Assembly (NCBI RefSeq): GCF_000266905.1
Contig: NC_018027.1
Span: 2,480,001-2,544,000, forward strand
Direction of reading: 5' to 3'
From: Mycolicibacterium chubuense NBB4
GTDB lineage: Bacteria; Actinomycetota; Actinomycetes; Mycobacteriales; Mycobacteriaceae
Length of the DNA stretch: 64,000 nt
In this document: piece after piece, positions 1 to 9,993 of the stretch
Layout of the letters: every line of letters starts with the position of its first letter
Numbering within the stretch: the first letter of the stretch is position 1
Position numbers and translations under genes: made by a program
The notes under the pieces: model-generated
What the model was told of the DNA's origin: nothing
Seen by the model: only the letters and a program-made list of their open reading frames with translations
Databases searched by the model: none

Positions 1-1
1 C

Positions 2-1567
2 GGCGGTGAGCGATTCGTCGCGGCGCTGCAGGACGGACGCGCGGCCCGGGCGATATGGCAGGCGCTGCCCGGGGAGTCGTGGCCCGCGCGGCTGGCCGAG
101 GCGGCCGCGGTGACCGTGAACTCGGGTCGCGGCGTGCTCGCCGTGGTACCGGACCAGCGCGATGTCGACCGGCTGCACGCGGCCGCGGTCGACCGGGTCG
201 ATGAGTCCCGCGTCGTGGCGTTGTCGGCCGGACTCGGCCCGGCCGAGCGTTACCGGCGGTGGCTGGCGGTGCTGCGCGGGGATGCGCGGCTGGTGATCGG
301 CACCCGCAGCGCGGTCTTCGCGCCGGTGGCCGACCTCGGCCTGGTCGTGCTGTGGGACGACGGCGACGACTCGCTGGCCGAGCCACGCGCGCCGTACCCG
401 CACGCCCGCGAGGTCGCGATGCTGCGTGCGCACCAGGTGCGCTGCGCCGCGCTGATCGGCGGATACGCCCGCACCGCCGAGGCGCAGGCGCTCGTCGTCA
501 GCGGCTGGGCGCACGATCTGACCGCGCCGCGCCAGACGGTGCGGGCGCGCGCGCCCCGCGTCGTCGCGCTCGAGGACAGCGCCTACGCCCAGGAGCGCGA
601 TCCCGCGGCGCGGACCGCCCGGCTCCCCACGATGGCCCTCGACGCGGCCCGCGCGGCGCTCACCCGGGGCGCTCCCGTCCTGGTGCAGGTGCCCCGGCGC
701 GGTTACGTGCCGGCCCTGGCGTGCGCGCGGTGCCGAACCATCGCGCGGTGCCGGCACTGCACGGGTCCGCTCTCGCTGCCCAGCCGCGACGCGCCCGGAG
801 CGCTCTGCCGGTGGTGCGGCCGGGAGGACGCCGCCCTGCGCTGCGTCCGCTGCGGCTCCGACGCTGTGCGCGCGGTCGTCGTCGGTGCCCGGCGGACCGC
901 CGAGGAACTCGGCCGGGCCTTCCCCGGGACGACGGTGATCACCTCCGGAGGGGATGCCGTGGTCGAGTCGGTGCCGCACCGGCCGGCGGTCGTGGTCGCC
1001 ACACCGGGCGTCGAACCGGTCGCCGACGAAGGGTACGGCGCGGCGCTGCTGCTCGACAGCTGGGCGCTTCTGGGCCGGCAGGACCTGCGGGCCGCCGAGG
1101 ACACCCTGCGCCGCTGGATGGCAGCGGCGGCGCTGGTCCGCTCCCGTGCCGACGGCGGCCTCGTCGCCGTCGTCGCGGAATCGGCGATCCCCACGGTGCA
1201 GCACCTCATCCGGTGGGATCCCGTCGGGCACGCCGAGGCCGAGCTGCAGTCGCGAACCGAGGTCGGGCTCCCGCCGGCCGCGCACATCGCCGCGGTGGAC
1301 GGGGCGCCGCTGGCCGTCGATGCGTTGCTCGACGCGGCCGACCTGCCCCCGCAGGCCGAGCTGCTCGGGCCCGTCGACCTGCCGGTGGGCGCCCGCAGAC
1401 CCGCCGGCATCGCAGCCGAGCATCCGGTGAACCGCATGCTCGTGCGGGTGCCCCGCGACGCGGGACTGGCCCTGGCTGCGGCGCTGCGCAAGGCCAGCGC
1501 GGTGCAGAGCGCGCGCCACGACCAGGAGCCGGTTCGCGTACAGATCGACCCTCTGCACATAGGCTGA
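2..1567 (+). CDS. priA: PriA-like primosomal protein, 3' part
   Basis: The frame is open from base 2 and the 5' end lies outside the window; about 521 C-terminal residues are visible. GTRSAVFAP matches the conserved PriA segment, and a cluster of CxxC pairs (encoded near 720-870) forms the zinc-binding region. PriA reloads the replicative helicase at stalled forks. The helicase motifs are degraded: where active PriA has DEEH this protein reads WDDGDD, and the QVAGRAGR segment (motif VI) is replaced by a WMAAAALVRSRADGG-like stretch. Actinobacterial PriA proteins are known for this, so it probably works as a DNA-binding, primosome-loading scaffold without ATPase activity. The stop overlaps the ATG of the next gene by one base. 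Confidence 0.9.
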   Translation, partial: GGERFVAALQDGRAARAIWQALPGESWPARLAEAAAVTVNSGRGVLAVVPDQRDVDRLHAAAVDRVDESRVVALSAGLGPAERYRRWLAVLRGDARLVIGTRSAVFAPVADLGLVVLWDDGDDSLAEPRAPYPHAREVAMLRAHQVRCAALIGGYARTAEAQALVVSGWAHDLTAPRQTVRARAPRVVALEDSAYAQERDPAARTARLPTMALDAARAALTRGAPVLVQVPRRGYVPALACARCRTIARCRHCTGPLSLPSRDAPGALCRWCGREDAALRCVRCGSDAVRAVVVGARRTAEELGRAFPGTTVITSGGDAVVESVPHRPAVVVATPGVEPVADEGYGAALLLDSWALLGRQDLRAAEDTLRRWMAAAALVRSRADGGLVAVVAESAIPTVQHLIRWDPVGHAEAELQSRTEVGLPPAAHIAAVDGAPLAVDALLDAADLPPQAELLGPVDLPVGARRPAGIAAEHPVNRMLVRVPRDAGLALAAALRKASAVQSARHDQEPVRVQIDPLHIG

Positions 1568-3483
1568 TGCCCATGTCCGTCGGGCGTGCGGCCAAGGCGC
1601 TGCTCCCGCTGCTGCTGATCGCGTGTGGACTGTTGTGGCCCTTGGTATTTCGTGGCGGCTCCGCGGCCGCGCCCGCCGACGACCCGGTGGTGATCGCGCA
1701 CTACGGCGTCGACATGACCGTCGACGGCGCCGGCGACATGACCGCGGTGGAGACGATCACCACCGAGTTCTACAGCACCGACCGCCACGGCATCTTCCGG
1801 TACTGGGATCTGGCCAACCAGAACGACTCCCACATCCGGCAGAAGCCGGAGGTGACGTCCGTCCTCCTCGACGGAGCGCCGGTGACCTATCAGATGCTGT
1901 GGGAGGACGGCAGGCGGTTCCGGGTGGCCAAGATCGGCGACCCGGACCGGACCTTGAGCGACGGCACGCACGTGTTCGAGATCCGCTACACCATTCCCGG
2001 CGTGCTCGAGCCCGGGGACGCGGGCGCCGGCAAGCGTTTCGCGGCCAGCACCGCAACGTCCAGCGCCACCCCCTCGGTAGCCCAATTGACGGCTCCGCCG
2101 TCGGCAGCCCAATCGACGGCTCCGCCGTCTGCAGCCCAATCGACGGCTCCGCCGTCGGTCTTCTTCTGGAACGTCATCGCCCCCTCCTGGAACAACCGCA
2201 TCCGGCGAGCCGACATCACCGTCACACTGCCCGGTCCGGTCGGCGCCGCGCAGTGCTCGGTCGGCTACGGCGTCGGCAGCCCCTGCGGCGATCTGACCGT
2301 CCGCGGCGACCGCGTCGAGCTCTCGGCGTCGTCGCTGCCGCCGCGGACACCGGTGACACTGAGGGCCGGAATCGACGTGCCGACGCCCGCTCGCGACAGC
2401 CTTTTCTGGACTCCCGCGTGGGACCGCGTTCTCGGGCAGTCACTCGACGGCGTGCTGTGGGTGGCCGTGCTGACCGTGGCGTTCGGGGTCGCCGCAGTGC
2501 TGTGGTTCCGCTCCGTGCTCGAGAAGCCCCCCGGTTTCCCGCTGCAGTACGCGCCGCCTCCGGGGCTCGGGCCGGTGCAGAACGAATACATCCGCACCGA
2601 AGCAGTGCCCAGGCACGGGCTCACCGCCACGCTGTTCTACCTCGCCGAGCGCGACCTCATCACGCTGCAGCAGGTCAACGACAAGCAGTGGAACATCCGT
2701 GGCATCGCCGAGCGCAACCAGTGGCTCGGGATCGACCCGGTCAGCCTCGCGGTCGCGACCCGACTCAAGGTGACCAGCCGCGGCGCCGAGTTCGAAGCCA
2801 AGAAGACCGTCAAGTCCGGCGAGAAGCTGAACAAGGCCAAACTGGACATGCGCCAGGCCGTCGAGAAGTGGGCGACCGACTCCGGGCTGATGGTGGCGCG
2901 CAAGAAGGAGTTGTGGCTGCGGGTCGCCAACGCGGCATCGTTCGTCCTGATGTTGTGCGCCTTCTTCCTCTGGGGTGCGCCCGCCACGATGTGGGCACTG
3001 CCGTTCGCGGTGTTCTTCCTGCTGTCGGCCGGGTCGTGGCGCGATGGCGTCGGCACCAGGCGCACCGCGGCAGGCCGCGAATTGTGTTCGCGGGCAGGCG
3101 GTTTCCACCGCGTGCTGGCCACCGACTCGGCTGAGACGCGGTTCGACTTCGCGGCCCGCAAGGACCTCTACGTCACCTACGTGCCCTTCGCGGTGGCGGC
3201 CGGCGTCGCCGCCCGGTGGGCGAAGAAATACCAGGAATTCACGGGAAGCCCTGCGCCGCAACCGGAGTGGTACGGAACCTCGGACACGTCGTCGACCCGG
3301 TGGGGAGCCGCCGGCGGGACGGGCGATACGGACTTCGACAGTTTCGAATCGGCGCTGTCGTCATCGATCGGCGCCTACACCGCGTCGCAGTCGTCCTCCT
3401 CGTCGTCGTCCGGCGGGGGCGGCGGATTCTCCAGCGGCGGGGGCGGTGGCGGTGGCGGCGGAGGAGGAGGCGGATCGTGGTGA
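1567..3483 (+). CDS. DUF2207 membrane protein with internal 9-residue repeats
   Basis: The predicted protein has 638 residues. The ATG at 1567 shares one base with the priA stop; an ATG at 1573 is a possible alternative. An N-terminal hydrophobic segment (about 10-30) is followed by a DUF2207 ectodomain, a membrane helix near 295-318, a cytoplasmic part, two hydrophobic segments near 448-490, another near 535-550, and a Ser/Gly tail of more than 20 residues ending in GSW, which is typical of the family. The ectodomain is interrupted at residues 171-197 by three copies of a nine-residue unit (AAQSTAPPS) placed just before the FFWNVI motif, so it looks like an in-frame insertion. The next gene encodes LemA and overlaps by GTGA; DUF2207 and LemA proteins often co-occur. 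The biochemical function is unknown. Confidence 0.88.
   Translation: MPMSVGRAAKALLPLLLIACGLLWPLVFRGGSAAAPADDPVVIAHYGVDMTVDGAGDMTAVETITTEFYSTDRHGIFRYWDLANQNDSHIRQKPEVTSVLLDGAPVTYQMLWEDGRRFRVAKIGDPDRTLSDGTHVFEIRYTIPGVLEPGDAGAGKRFAASTATSSATPSVAQLTAPPSAAQSTAPPSAAQSTAPPSVFFWNVIAPSWNNRIRRADITVTLPGPVGAAQCSVGYGVGSPCGDLTVRGDRVELSASSLPPRTPVTLRAGIDVPTPARDSLFWTPAWDRVLGQSLDGVLWVAVLTVAFGVAAVLWFRSVLEKPPGFPLQYAPPPGLGPVQNEYIRTEAVPRHGLTATLFYLAERDLITLQQVNDKQWNIRGIAERNQWLGIDPVSLAVATRLKVTSRGAEFEAKKTVKSGEKLNKAKLDMRQAVEKWATDSGLMVARKKELWLRVANAASFVLMLCAFFLWGAPATMWALPFAVFFLLSAGSWRDGVGTRRTAAGRELCSRAGGFHRVLATDSAETRFDFAARKDLYVTYVPFAVAAGVAARWAKKYQEFTGSPAPQPEWYGTSDTSSTRWGAAGGTGDTDFDSFESALSSSIGAYTASQSSSSSSSGGGGGFSSGGGGGGGGGGGGGSW
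2077..2157 (+). repeat. 27-bp tandem repeat, 3 copies, inside DUF2207 gene
   Basis: Units lie at 2077-2103, 2104-2130 and 2131-2157. Copies 2 and 3 differ at one base; copy 1 differs at a few. Each starts on a codon boundary and encodes nine residues, so changes in copy number keep the frame. Confidence 0.95.
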
Positions 3484-4013
3484 GCTTCGTGCTGGTCGTC
3501 GTGCTTGTGGTGGCGGTGCTCGTGCTGGTCGGATTCGTCACCGGCTACAACAAGATCCGGTCCGCCGACGTCCGGGTCGCCGAGGCCCTGTCGGGTATCG
3601 ACGTGGAGCTGACCCGCCGGGCGTCGCTGATCCCCAGCCTGGTGCACACGGTGCAGACCTTCGCCGCGCACGAGAAGGGGATCCTCGATCACGTCGCCGA
3701 CGCCCGCGCAGCGCTGACGTCGGCCACCGGCAGCAACTCGGTGGCACAGCGCAGCGCGGCCGAACGCCAACTCGACGCGGCGCTGACGCCACTGCTGGCG
3801 CTCGGGCAGACCTACCCGCAGCTGAACTCGTCGAACAACTTCCTCGACCTGCAGCGCAACCTCTCCGACACCGAGGACAAGCTGGCCTTCGCCCGGCAGT
3901 ACTACAACGACGCGGTCGCCACGCTGAACCGGTTGCTCACCACGATGCCGTGGATGTTCGTCGCGCCGCTGACGAAGGTCGACGAGAAGGAGTACTACCA
4001 GACGCCGCGCTGA
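3480..4013 (+). CDS. LemA family membrane protein
   Basis: The protein has about 177 residues. An N-terminal membrane helix (SFVLVVVLVVAVLVLVGF) is followed by the LemA four-helix body, with YNKIRSADVRVAEALSGID at the start and the conserved YPQLNSSNNFLDLQ further on. I choose the GTG at 3480 because it forms a GTGA overlap with the DUF2207 stop; GTG 3477 is also in frame. LemA proteins are anchored by one N-terminal helix with the helical body outside or facing the membrane; their role is unknown. The coupling to DUF2207 suggests that the two act together at the membrane. Confidence 0.9.
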   Translation: MSFVLVVVLVVAVLVLVGFVTGYNKIRSADVRVAEALSGIDVELTRRASLIPSLVHTVQTFAAHEKGILDHVADARAALTSATGSNSVAQRSAAERQLDAALTPLLALGQTYPQLNSSNNFLDLQRNLSDTEDKLAFARQYYNDAVATLNRLLTTMPWMFVAPLTKVDEKEYYQTPR

Positions 4014-4034
4014 CGCCCGCCGGTCGGCGCTTCC

Positions 4035-4049
4035 TAGACTGGCCCGGTG
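4035..4049 (+). promoter_or_regulatory. Leaderless promoter of fmt
   Basis: TAGACT at 4035-4040 lies 6 nt before the GTG at 4047, so transcription should begin at the start codon. Confidence 0.65.
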
Positions 4050-4976
4050 CGTCTCGTCTTCGCCGGCACACCGGAACCGGCCCTGCCGTCCCTGCAGCGG
4101 CTCATCGACTCGCCGCGCCACCACGTGGTCGCGGTACTCACCCGGCCCGACGCCGCAGCAGGCCGGCGGGGCCGGCCCGCCCCGTCGCCGGTGGCGAAAC
4201 TGGCGTCCGAACACGCCATCCCGGTGCTGCGCCCGCAGCGTCCGAACTCCGAGGAGTTCGTCGGCGAGCTGGCCGCGCTGGCCCCGGACTGCTGTGCGGT
4301 GGTGGCCTACGGGGCGTTGCTCCGGGATGGGCTGCTCGCCGTGCCCCCGCACGGCTGGGTGAACCTGCACTTCTCGATCCTGCCGGCCTGGCGGGGCGCG
4401 GCGCCCGTGCAGGCCGCGATCGCCGCGGGTGACACGCTGACCGGCGCCACCACCTTCCAGATCGAGCCGAGCCTGGACTCGGGCCCGGTGTTCGGCGTGG
4501 TCACCGAGACCATCCGGCCCACCGACACCGCGGGGGACCTGCTCGACCGGCTCGCCGACACCGGCGCCGGGCTGCTCGAAGCGACGATGGACGGCATCCA
4601 GGACGGCACGCTGGCCGCGGTGCCCCAGCCGGCCGAGGGCGTCAGCGTCGCGCCCAAAGTCACCGTCGACGACGCCCGCATCCGCTGGGACCTGCCCGCC
4701 CATGTGGTGGACCGCCGGATCCGGGCCGTCACGCCGAATCCGGGAGCGTGGACGATGATCGGTGATTCGCGCGTGAAGATCGGACCGGTGACCCTCGCCG
4801 ATGGTGACAACGAAACCCTTGCGCCGGGGCAGATCTCGGCGCAGAAGCGTCACGTCCGCGTCGGCACCGGATCGCATCCCGTGCTGCTCGGCACGGTGCA
4901 GCCGCCGGGCAAGAAGCCGATGAACGCAGCGGACTGGGCGCGCGGCGCCCGCCTGCAGGCGGGGCAGGCCCGATGA
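4047..4976 (+). CDS. fmt: Methionyl-tRNA formyltransferase
   Basis: The 309-residue protein transfers a formyl group from 10-formyl-THF to initiator Met-tRNA. The N-terminal hydrolase fold begins [17 protein letters not shown]. The catalytic region [17 protein letters not shown] lies at about 106-122 and carries the Asn/His pair of the family. The C-terminal OB-like domain ends with [12 protein letters not shown]. The GTG start is supported by a -10 element 6 nt upstream. The stop overlaps rsmB (ATGA), which points to translational coupling with the rRNA methyltransferase. Length is normal. Confidence 0.97.
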   Translation: MRLVFAGTPEPALPSLQRLIDSPRHHVVAVLTRPDAAAGRRGRPAPSPVAKLASEHAIPVLRPQRPNSEEFVGELAALAPDCCAVVAYGALLRDGLLAVPPHGWVNLHFSILPAWRGAAPVQAAIAAGDTLTGATTFQIEPSLDSGPVFGVVTETIRPTDTAGDLLDRLADTGAGLLEATMDGIQDGTLAAVPQPAEGVSVAPKVTVDDARIRWDLPAHVVDRRIRAVTPNPGAWTMIGDSRVKIGPVTLADGDNETLAPGQISAQKRHVRVGTGSHPVLLGTVQPPGKKPMNAADWARGARLQAGQAR

Positions 4977-6364
4977 CGCGTCCCGCCAGGAAGCGGCCGA
5001 CCCGGCGCACACCGCTCGACCCGGCCCGCCGGGCCGCATTCGACGTGCTGCGCGCGGTCTCCGAGCAGGACGCCTACGCCAACCTCGCGCTGCCCGCGAT
5101 CCTGCGCGACCGCCAGATCACCGGCCGGGACGCCGCGTTCGCCACGGAACTGACGTACGGCACCTGCCGCACCCGCGGCCTGCTCGACGCGGTCATCGCC
5201 GCGGCCGCGGGTCGCCCGGTGGACCGAATCGACCCGGTGTTGCTGGACCTGCTGCGGCTCGGCAGCTACCAACTTCTGCGCACCCGCGTCGACGACCACG
5301 CGGCTGTGTCGACCACGGTCGAGCAGGCCGGTATCGAATTCGACACCGCGCGTGCGGGTTTCGTCAACGGTGTGCTGCGGACCATCTCCCGCCGGGAGGC
5401 GGACGACTGGATCGCCGAGCTCGCCCCGCCCAGGGTGAGCGACCCGGTGGGGCACCTGGCGTTCGTGCACGCGCATCCGCGGTGGATCGCTCAGGCCTTC
5501 GCCGACGCGCTGGGCGCGCGCGCGAACGAACTGAGTGCCCTGCTCGATAGCGACAACGCCCGCCCCGAGGTCCACCTCGCCGCGCGTCCGGGTGTGCTCT
5601 CGGCCGTCGACCTCGCCGGGCAGGTCGGCGGCACGGTGGGCCGGTACTCGCCCTACGCGGTCTACCTGCCCGAGGGCGACCCGGGGGCGCTCGCGCCGGT
5701 GCGCAACGCCCAGGCGCTCGTCCAGGACGAGGGCAGCCAGCTCGTCGCCCGGGCGCTGACACTCGCACCGCTGGACGGCCCCGACGGCGGCAGGTGGCTG
5801 GATCTGTGCGCGGGTCCGGGCGGCAAGACCGCGCTCTTGGCGGCGATCGGGACCGCGAGCGGAGCGGCGGTCACGGCTGTGGAACCGGCTCCGCGGCGCG
5901 CCGAGATGGTGGAGCAGAACACCGCAGGACTGTCGGTCGAGATCGTCCGCGCCGACGGCCGCGACCCCCACCTGACACCGGGATTCGACCGGGTGCTGGT
6001 CGACGCGCCCTGCACGGGCCTCGGCGCGCTGCGCCGCCGGCCCGAGGCGCGCTGGCGCAGGCAGCCCGGCGACGTCCCGCCGCTGGCCAAACTGCAGCGC
6101 GAGCTGCTGGCCTCGGCGATCCGGCTCACCCGACCCGGGGGAGTGGTGCTCTATGCGACCTGCTCGCCGCACCTGGCCGAGACCGCCGGGGTGGTGGCCG
6201 ACGCGCTGCGCAAACATCCGGTGACCGCGCTGGACACCCGCGAGCTGTTCGAACCGGCCGCCGACACCGGCGAGACCACATCGGTGCAGCTCTGGCCGCA
6301 CCGGCACGGCACCGACGCGATGTTCGCCGCCGCCTTTCGCGTCACCGGCCCCGCGATAGGGTGA
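4973..6364 (+). CDS. rsmB: 16S rRNA m5C methyltransferase, RsmB/Sun family
   Basis: The 463-residue protein has an N-terminal NusB-like domain (about 20-150) and a C-terminal SAM-dependent methyltransferase domain. The SAM loop reads [13 protein letters not shown] near 277-289; the two family cysteines are in [16 protein letters not shown] (near 343) and [11 protein letters not shown] (near 394). It should methylate a cytosine (C967 in E. coli numbering) of 16S rRNA. The ATG overlaps the fmt stop. The fmt-rsmB-rpe order is conserved in actinobacteria. Confidence 0.95.
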   Translation: MTRPARKRPTRRTPLDPARRAAFDVLRAVSEQDAYANLALPAILRDRQITGRDAAFATELTYGTCRTRGLLDAVIAAAAGRPVDRIDPVLLDLLRLGSYQLLRTRVDDHAAVSTTVEQAGIEFDTARAGFVNGVLRTISRREADDWIAELAPPRVSDPVGHLAFVHAHPRWIAQAFADALGARANELSALLDSDNARPEVHLAARPGVLSAVDLAGQVGGTVGRYSPYAVYLPEGDPGALAPVRNAQALVQDEGSQLVARALTLAPLDGPDGGRWLDLCAGPGGKTALLAAIGTASGAAVTAVEPAPRRAEMVEQNTAGLSVEIVRADGRDPHLTPGFDRVLVDAPCTGLGALRRRPEARWRRQPGDVPPLAKLQRELLASAIRLTRPGGVVLYATCSPHLAETAGVVADALRKHPVTALDTRELFEPAADTGETTSVQLWPHRHGTDAMFAAAFRVTGPAIG

Positions 6365-6372
6365 ACTGCATG
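6357..6372 (+). promoter_or_regulatory. Possible leaderless promoter of rpe
   Basis: TAGGGT at 6357-6362 overlaps the rsmB stop and lies 7 nt before the rpe ATG at 6370. It would give rpe its own transcript in addition to readthrough. Confidence 0.5.
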
Positions 6373-7065
6373 CCAGGACAGCCCGCACGCCACGTTCCGC
6401 TGATCGCTCCGTCGATCCTGGCCGCCGATTTCGCCCGGCTCGCCGACGAGGCGGCCGCGGTGAAAGGCGCCGACTGGCTGCATGTCGACGTGATGGACAA
6501 CCACTTCGTGCCCAACCTCACGCTCGGCATGCCGGTGGTGGAATCCCTGCTCCAGGTCACCGACATCCCGATGGATTGCCACCTGATGATCGACAACCCC
6601 GACCGCTGGGCCCCGCCGTACGCCGAAGCCGGCGCCTACAACGTCACCATCCACGCCGAGGCCACCGACAACCCGGTAGGAGTGGCCCGCGACATCCGCG
6701 CCGCGGGCGCGAAGGCGGGCCTGGCGATCAAGCCGGGCACGCCCCTGGAGCCTTACCTGGAGATCCTGCGGGAATTCGACACGCTGCTGGTCATGTCGGT
6801 GGAACCGGGCTTCGGCGGGCAGAAGTTCATCGGCGAGGTGCTGCCCAAGGTCGGGACGGCGCGCCGCCTCGTCGAGGCCGGTGAGCTGACGATCCTGATC
6901 GAGATCGACGGCGGCATCAACGCCGACACGATCGAGGCGGCCGCCGAGGCCGGCGTGGACTGCTTCGTCGCGGGGTCGGCCGTCTACAGCGCCGAGGACC
7001 CCGCCGCGGCCGTGCGGTCGCTGCGGGAACGCGCCGCGACCGCATCCCGACATCTGACGCTGTGA
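6370..7065 (+). CDS. rpe: Ribulose-phosphate 3-epimerase
   Basis: The 231-residue TIM-barrel enzyme interconverts ribulose 5-phosphate and xylulose 5-phosphate in the pentose phosphate pathway. Visible family motifs are [24 protein letters not shown] with the metal-binding Asp and His, [17 protein letters not shown] and EIDGGIN. The ATG at 6370 follows the rsmB stop by 5 nt; the stop overlaps the GTG of ribD by four bases. The rest of the oxidative pentose phosphate genes lie 25 kb downstream. Confidence 0.97.
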   Translation: MPGQPARHVPLIAPSILAADFARLADEAAAVKGADWLHVDVMDNHFVPNLTLGMPVVESLLQVTDIPMDCHLMIDNPDRWAPPYAEAGAYNVTIHAEATDNPVGVARDIRAAGAKAGLAIKPGTPLEPYLEILREFDTLLVMSVEPGFGGQKFIGEVLPKVGTARRLVEAGELTILIEIDGGINADTIEAAAEAGVDCFVAGSAVYSAEDPAAAVRSLRERAATASRHLTL

Positions 7066-8063
7066 ACCTCGACGCCGCGATGCGGGCGGCCATCGAACAC
7101 GCTGACAAGGTCAAGGGCAAAACGTATCCGAATCCCCCTGTGGGAGCGGTGATCCTGGACTCCGGCGGCGAGATCGCCGGCGTGGGGGCGACCGCTCCGG
7201 CCGGCGGGCCGCACGCCGAGGTGCTGGCCCTGCGGCGGGCCGGGAACCGGGCGTCCGGCGGCACCGCCGTGGTGACGCTGGAACCCTGCAATCACTTCGG
7301 GCGCACGCCGCCGTGCGTGGACGCTCTGCTGGCCGCCGGTGTCGCCGAGGTCGCCTTCGCGGTGGCCGACCCGAATCCGGTCGCGGCCGGGGGAGCGGCG
7401 CGGTTGGCTGACGCCGGGGTCCGGGTGAGTGCCGGCGTGCTGGCCCAGGCCGTCACCGGCGGGCCGCTGCGGGAGTGGCTGCACAAACAACGCACCGGAA
7501 TGCCGCATGTGACATGGAAATTCGCGACGAGCGTGGATGGCCGAAGCGCCGCGGCCGACGGCAGCAGTCAGTGGATCACCAGTGAGGCGGCCCGCGCCGA
7601 CGTGCACCGTCGCCGTGCGGCGGCCGACGCCATCGTCGTCGGTACCGGCACCGTCTTCGTCGACGATCCCGCGCTGACCGCCCGGCTGCCCGACGGCAGC
7701 CTGGCCGACCACCAGCCCCTGCGAGTGGTGGTGGGCCGGCGCGAGATCTCGCCCGACGCAACGGTTCTCAACGACGATTCGCGGACCATGGTGATCCGCA
7801 CCCGCGACCCCCACGAGGTCATCAAGGCACTGTCGGATCGCACCGACATCCTTCTCGAGGGCGGTCCGACGCTAGCCGGCGCGTTCCTGCGGGCCGGGGT
7901 GATCGACCGGATCCTGGCCTACGTCGCCCCGATCCTGCTCGGCGGGCCGATCACCGCCGTCGACGACGTCGGCGTGCTCAGCATCGCGCAGGCCCAGCGG
8001 TGGCGTTTCGACGGGATGGACCCCGTCGGGCCCGACGTCCTGCTCAGCCTGATTCCCGCCTGA
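7062..8063 (+). CDS. ribD: Bifunctional riboflavin deaminase/reductase
   Basis: The 333-residue protein carries out the second and third steps of riboflavin synthesis. The N-terminal deaminase domain carries the zinc ligands: HAE at about 51-53 and [11 protein letters not shown] at about 75-85. The reductase domain begins near 145 with KFATSVDGR, followed by [12 protein letters not shown] and [15 protein letters not shown]. The GTG overlaps the rpe stop (GTGA). In M. tuberculosis the gene is called ribG. The other rib genes follow at 10810-13323, separated by the minus-strand P55/lprG pair. Confidence 0.96.
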   Translation: MNLDAAMRAAIEHADKVKGKTYPNPPVGAVILDSGGEIAGVGATAPAGGPHAEVLALRRAGNRASGGTAVVTLEPCNHFGRTPPCVDALLAAGVAEVAFAVADPNPVAAGGAARLADAGVRVSAGVLAQAVTGGPLREWLHKQRTGMPHVTWKFATSVDGRSAAADGSSQWITSEAARADVHRRRAAADAIVVGTGTVFVDDPALTARLPDGSLADHQPLRVVVGRREISPDATVLNDDSRTMVIRTRDPHEVIKALSDRTDILLEGGPTLAGAFLRAGVIDRILAYVAPILLGGPITAVDDVGVLSIAQAQRWRFDGMDPVGPDVLLSLIPA

Positions 8064-8178
8064 TGCCGTGATCGTCTTGTTATCCAATCGTTTTCATACG
8101 GTCACCGCGGCGCCGGCGTGGTACGTCTCACAGCGGCGCGCGGGTGCGCCACGCGCGGTGTCGCCGGCCCGATCTCGC

Positions 8179-8184
8179 TACACT
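8179..8184 (+). promoter_or_regulatory. Possible -10 element upstream of a small ORF
   Basis: TACACT in an otherwise unassigned stretch after ribD. It would give a transcript with a leader of about 90 nt before the ATG at 8282. The rest of 8064-8281 shows no gene, repeat or clear terminator. Confidence 0.35.
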
Positions 8185-8281
8185 CGGTCGAGCGTCGGGC
8201 TCAAGTCAACGAGGCCCGGCGGGAATATCGCGCTTTCACCGACGAGTTGCGCTTGGGTGAGCACGAACAAAGGACACGAGC

Positions 8282-8437
8282 ATGACTGCTCTGCAGGACT
8301 GGCTCAGCATCAGTCCGGTCAAGCCCTTGGACATCAAGGCCGTTCTCATGGACGCCTTCCGGGGCCGGACCTCTGACCACGACGAGAAGACGCCCGACGG
8401 GCCTCAGCTGATGGGCCGCGGCCTCGAACGCTGCTGA
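8282..8437 (+). CDS. Possible 51-residue protein of unknown function
   Basis: The reading frame starts [18 protein letters not shown] and ends in GLERC. It has a Shine-Dalgarno-like AAAGGAC six bases before the ATG and a -10-like TACACT about 100 bp upstream. The composition is unlike a random high-GC frame, with Ile, Lys, Asp and Thr distributed normally. The 3' end overlaps the convergent P55 gene by 34 bp. I do not recognise the family. It could be a real small protein or only the leader of an RNA antisense to the P55 3' end. Confidence 0.45.
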   Translation: MTALQDWLSISPVKPLDIKAVLMDAFRGRTSDHDEKTPDGPQLMGRGLERC

Positions 8438-9993
8438 GGCTCCGGCGCGGGCTGCTCCGGATCGTCGGCGTGGTCGTTCCGGGCGCTGATGAACAGGCCG
8501 AGCACCGCGCCGACCACACACACGATCGCGGTGATCGTGAAGATCTCCGCGTACTGCAGCACATAGGCCTCGCGGACGCGGTGCGCTTCGGCCGCCAGCC
8601 GGGCGGCCAGGGTGTTGCCCCCCGTACTCTCGGGCAGGCTGGCGAGGTGCTGGTTGAACCGGTACAGGCCCCACGCTGAGAGCGCCGCGATACCGATGAG
8701 CATCCCGATCATGCGGGCGACGACGACCGCTGCCGACGCGATGCCGTGCTGGGCTGACGGCACCACCCGAAGCGTCGCCGAGGTCAGCGGGCCGATGACC
8801 AGGCCGAGGCCCAGGCCCGTGACGGCCAGGTCGGTGTCCAGCGTGGGCAGCGTGAACAGGCCCAGGTCGTGGCGGGCGGCCAGTAGGTCGACCGGCCACT
8901 TCGAGATCAGCAGGTAACCGCCGGCCGCGATGAGCAGGCCGGCGAATGCCACGATGCGGTCGCCGACGCGGGTGGCCAGCCAGCCGCCGAGCAGCGCGCC
9001 GATCGGCAGCGCGATCAGGAAGCGCAACAGCAGGAAGGCCGCGTGGTTCTGGTCCTGACCCAGCACGCCCTGACCGAACAGCTCGACATTGACCAGCGTC
9101 ACCATCAGCGCGGCGCCGGCCGTCAGCGAGGCGCCCAGGGCCGCCAGGAACGGCCGGAAACGCACGCCCGCGGGGTCGAGGAGCCGGGTGCGGGCGAACT
9201 TCTCCCACACGAAGAACGCGACGGCGGCCACCGCCGCGGCGATCAACACCGGCACACCCCAGCTCGGGAGCACCTCCTTGCCGTTGGGTTTCGGGTTGTA
9301 CAACCCCACCACGGCCAGACCGAGAGCGACGGCCAGCAGCAGCCCGCCGGCGACGTCGACCTTCTGCGGCTCTTCGGTCGCCTGCCGGCTGGGCAGGCTG
9401 AAGTGGATCATCACCATCGCGATCAGGGCCAGTGGCACGTTGACCCAGAACACCGCCTGCCAGTGCGTGAACAACCACACCAGGGTGATGCCGTACACCG
9501 GGCCCAGGACGCTGCCCAGCTCCTGGGCAGCGCCGACGCCCCCCAGCACCGCCGCGCGGTTGCGGGCGCCCCACAGGTCGGCGGCCAGCGCGAGGGTGAC
9601 CGGCAGCAGGGCGCCGCTGGCGGTGCCCTGCACGACCCGGCCGACGACCAGGACGTCGAGGTCGCTCGACAGCGCTGTGATGACCGACCCGACGGCGAAT
9701 CCCGCGAGGCTGGCCTGGATCAGCAGCTTGCGACCGAACCGGTCGGAGGCCCGGCCCAGCAGCGGCATCGCCGCGATGTAACCCAGCAGGTATCCGGTGA
9801 TGATCGGCGTGACGCGCTGTATCTGGTTCACGCCGATGCCGACGTCACGCATGATGTCGGTCATGATCGTGACGACGACGTAGGTGTCCAGCGCGCCGAG
9901 CACCACCGCGAGGCTGCCCGCGCTGATCGCGATCCGGCGGTTGGTCGTCGTCGACCCGAAGGCCGACGCCGGGGCCACGTCCGACCCGTGCAT
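8404..9993 (-). CDS. MFS drug efflux pump P55
   Basis: The 529-residue protein belongs to the drug:H+ antiporter family (EmrB/QacA type, 14 helices) and corresponds to Rv1410c/P55. Family motifs are [15 protein letters not shown] in helix 1 and [10 protein letters not shown] in the loop after helix 2. The start ATG at 9993 overlaps the lprG stop (TGATG), so the two genes are co-translated. In mycobacteria LprG and P55 together move triacylglycerol and lipoglycans to the outer envelope and affect drug tolerance. A longer in-frame start inside lprG is rejected because it would put about 42 extra residues before the first helix. Confidence 0.95.
   Translation of the reverse strand: MHGSDVAPASAFGSTTTNRRIAISAGSLAVVLGALDTYVVVTIMTDIMRDVGIGVNQIQRVTPIITGYLLGYIAAMPLLGRASDRFGRKLLIQASLAGFAVGSVITALSSDLDVLVVGRVVQGTASGALLPVTLALAADLWGARNRAAVLGGVGAAQELGSVLGPVYGITLVWLFTHWQAVFWVNVPLALIAMVMIHFSLPSRQATEEPQKVDVAGGLLLAVALGLAVVGLYNPKPNGKEVLPSWGVPVLIAAAVAAVAFFVWEKFARTRLLDPAGVRFRPFLAALGASLTAGAALMVTLVNVELFGQGVLGQDQNHAAFLLLRFLIALPIGALLGGWLATRVGDRIVAFAGLLIAAGGYLLISKWPVDLLAARHDLGLFTLPTLDTDLAVTGLGLGLVIGPLTSATLRVVPSAQHGIASAAVVVARMIGMLIGIAALSAWGLYRFNQHLASLPESTGGNTLAARLAAEAHRVREAYVLQYAEIFTITAIVCVVGAVLGLFISARNDHADDPEQPAPEPQQRSRPRPIS

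Noticed and set aside
259..1566. A 5' extension of the DUF2207 gene through priA
   Set aside because: The extension is Arg/Ala/Gly-rich nonsense in the +1 frame of priA; the hydrophobic N-terminus starts at 1567.
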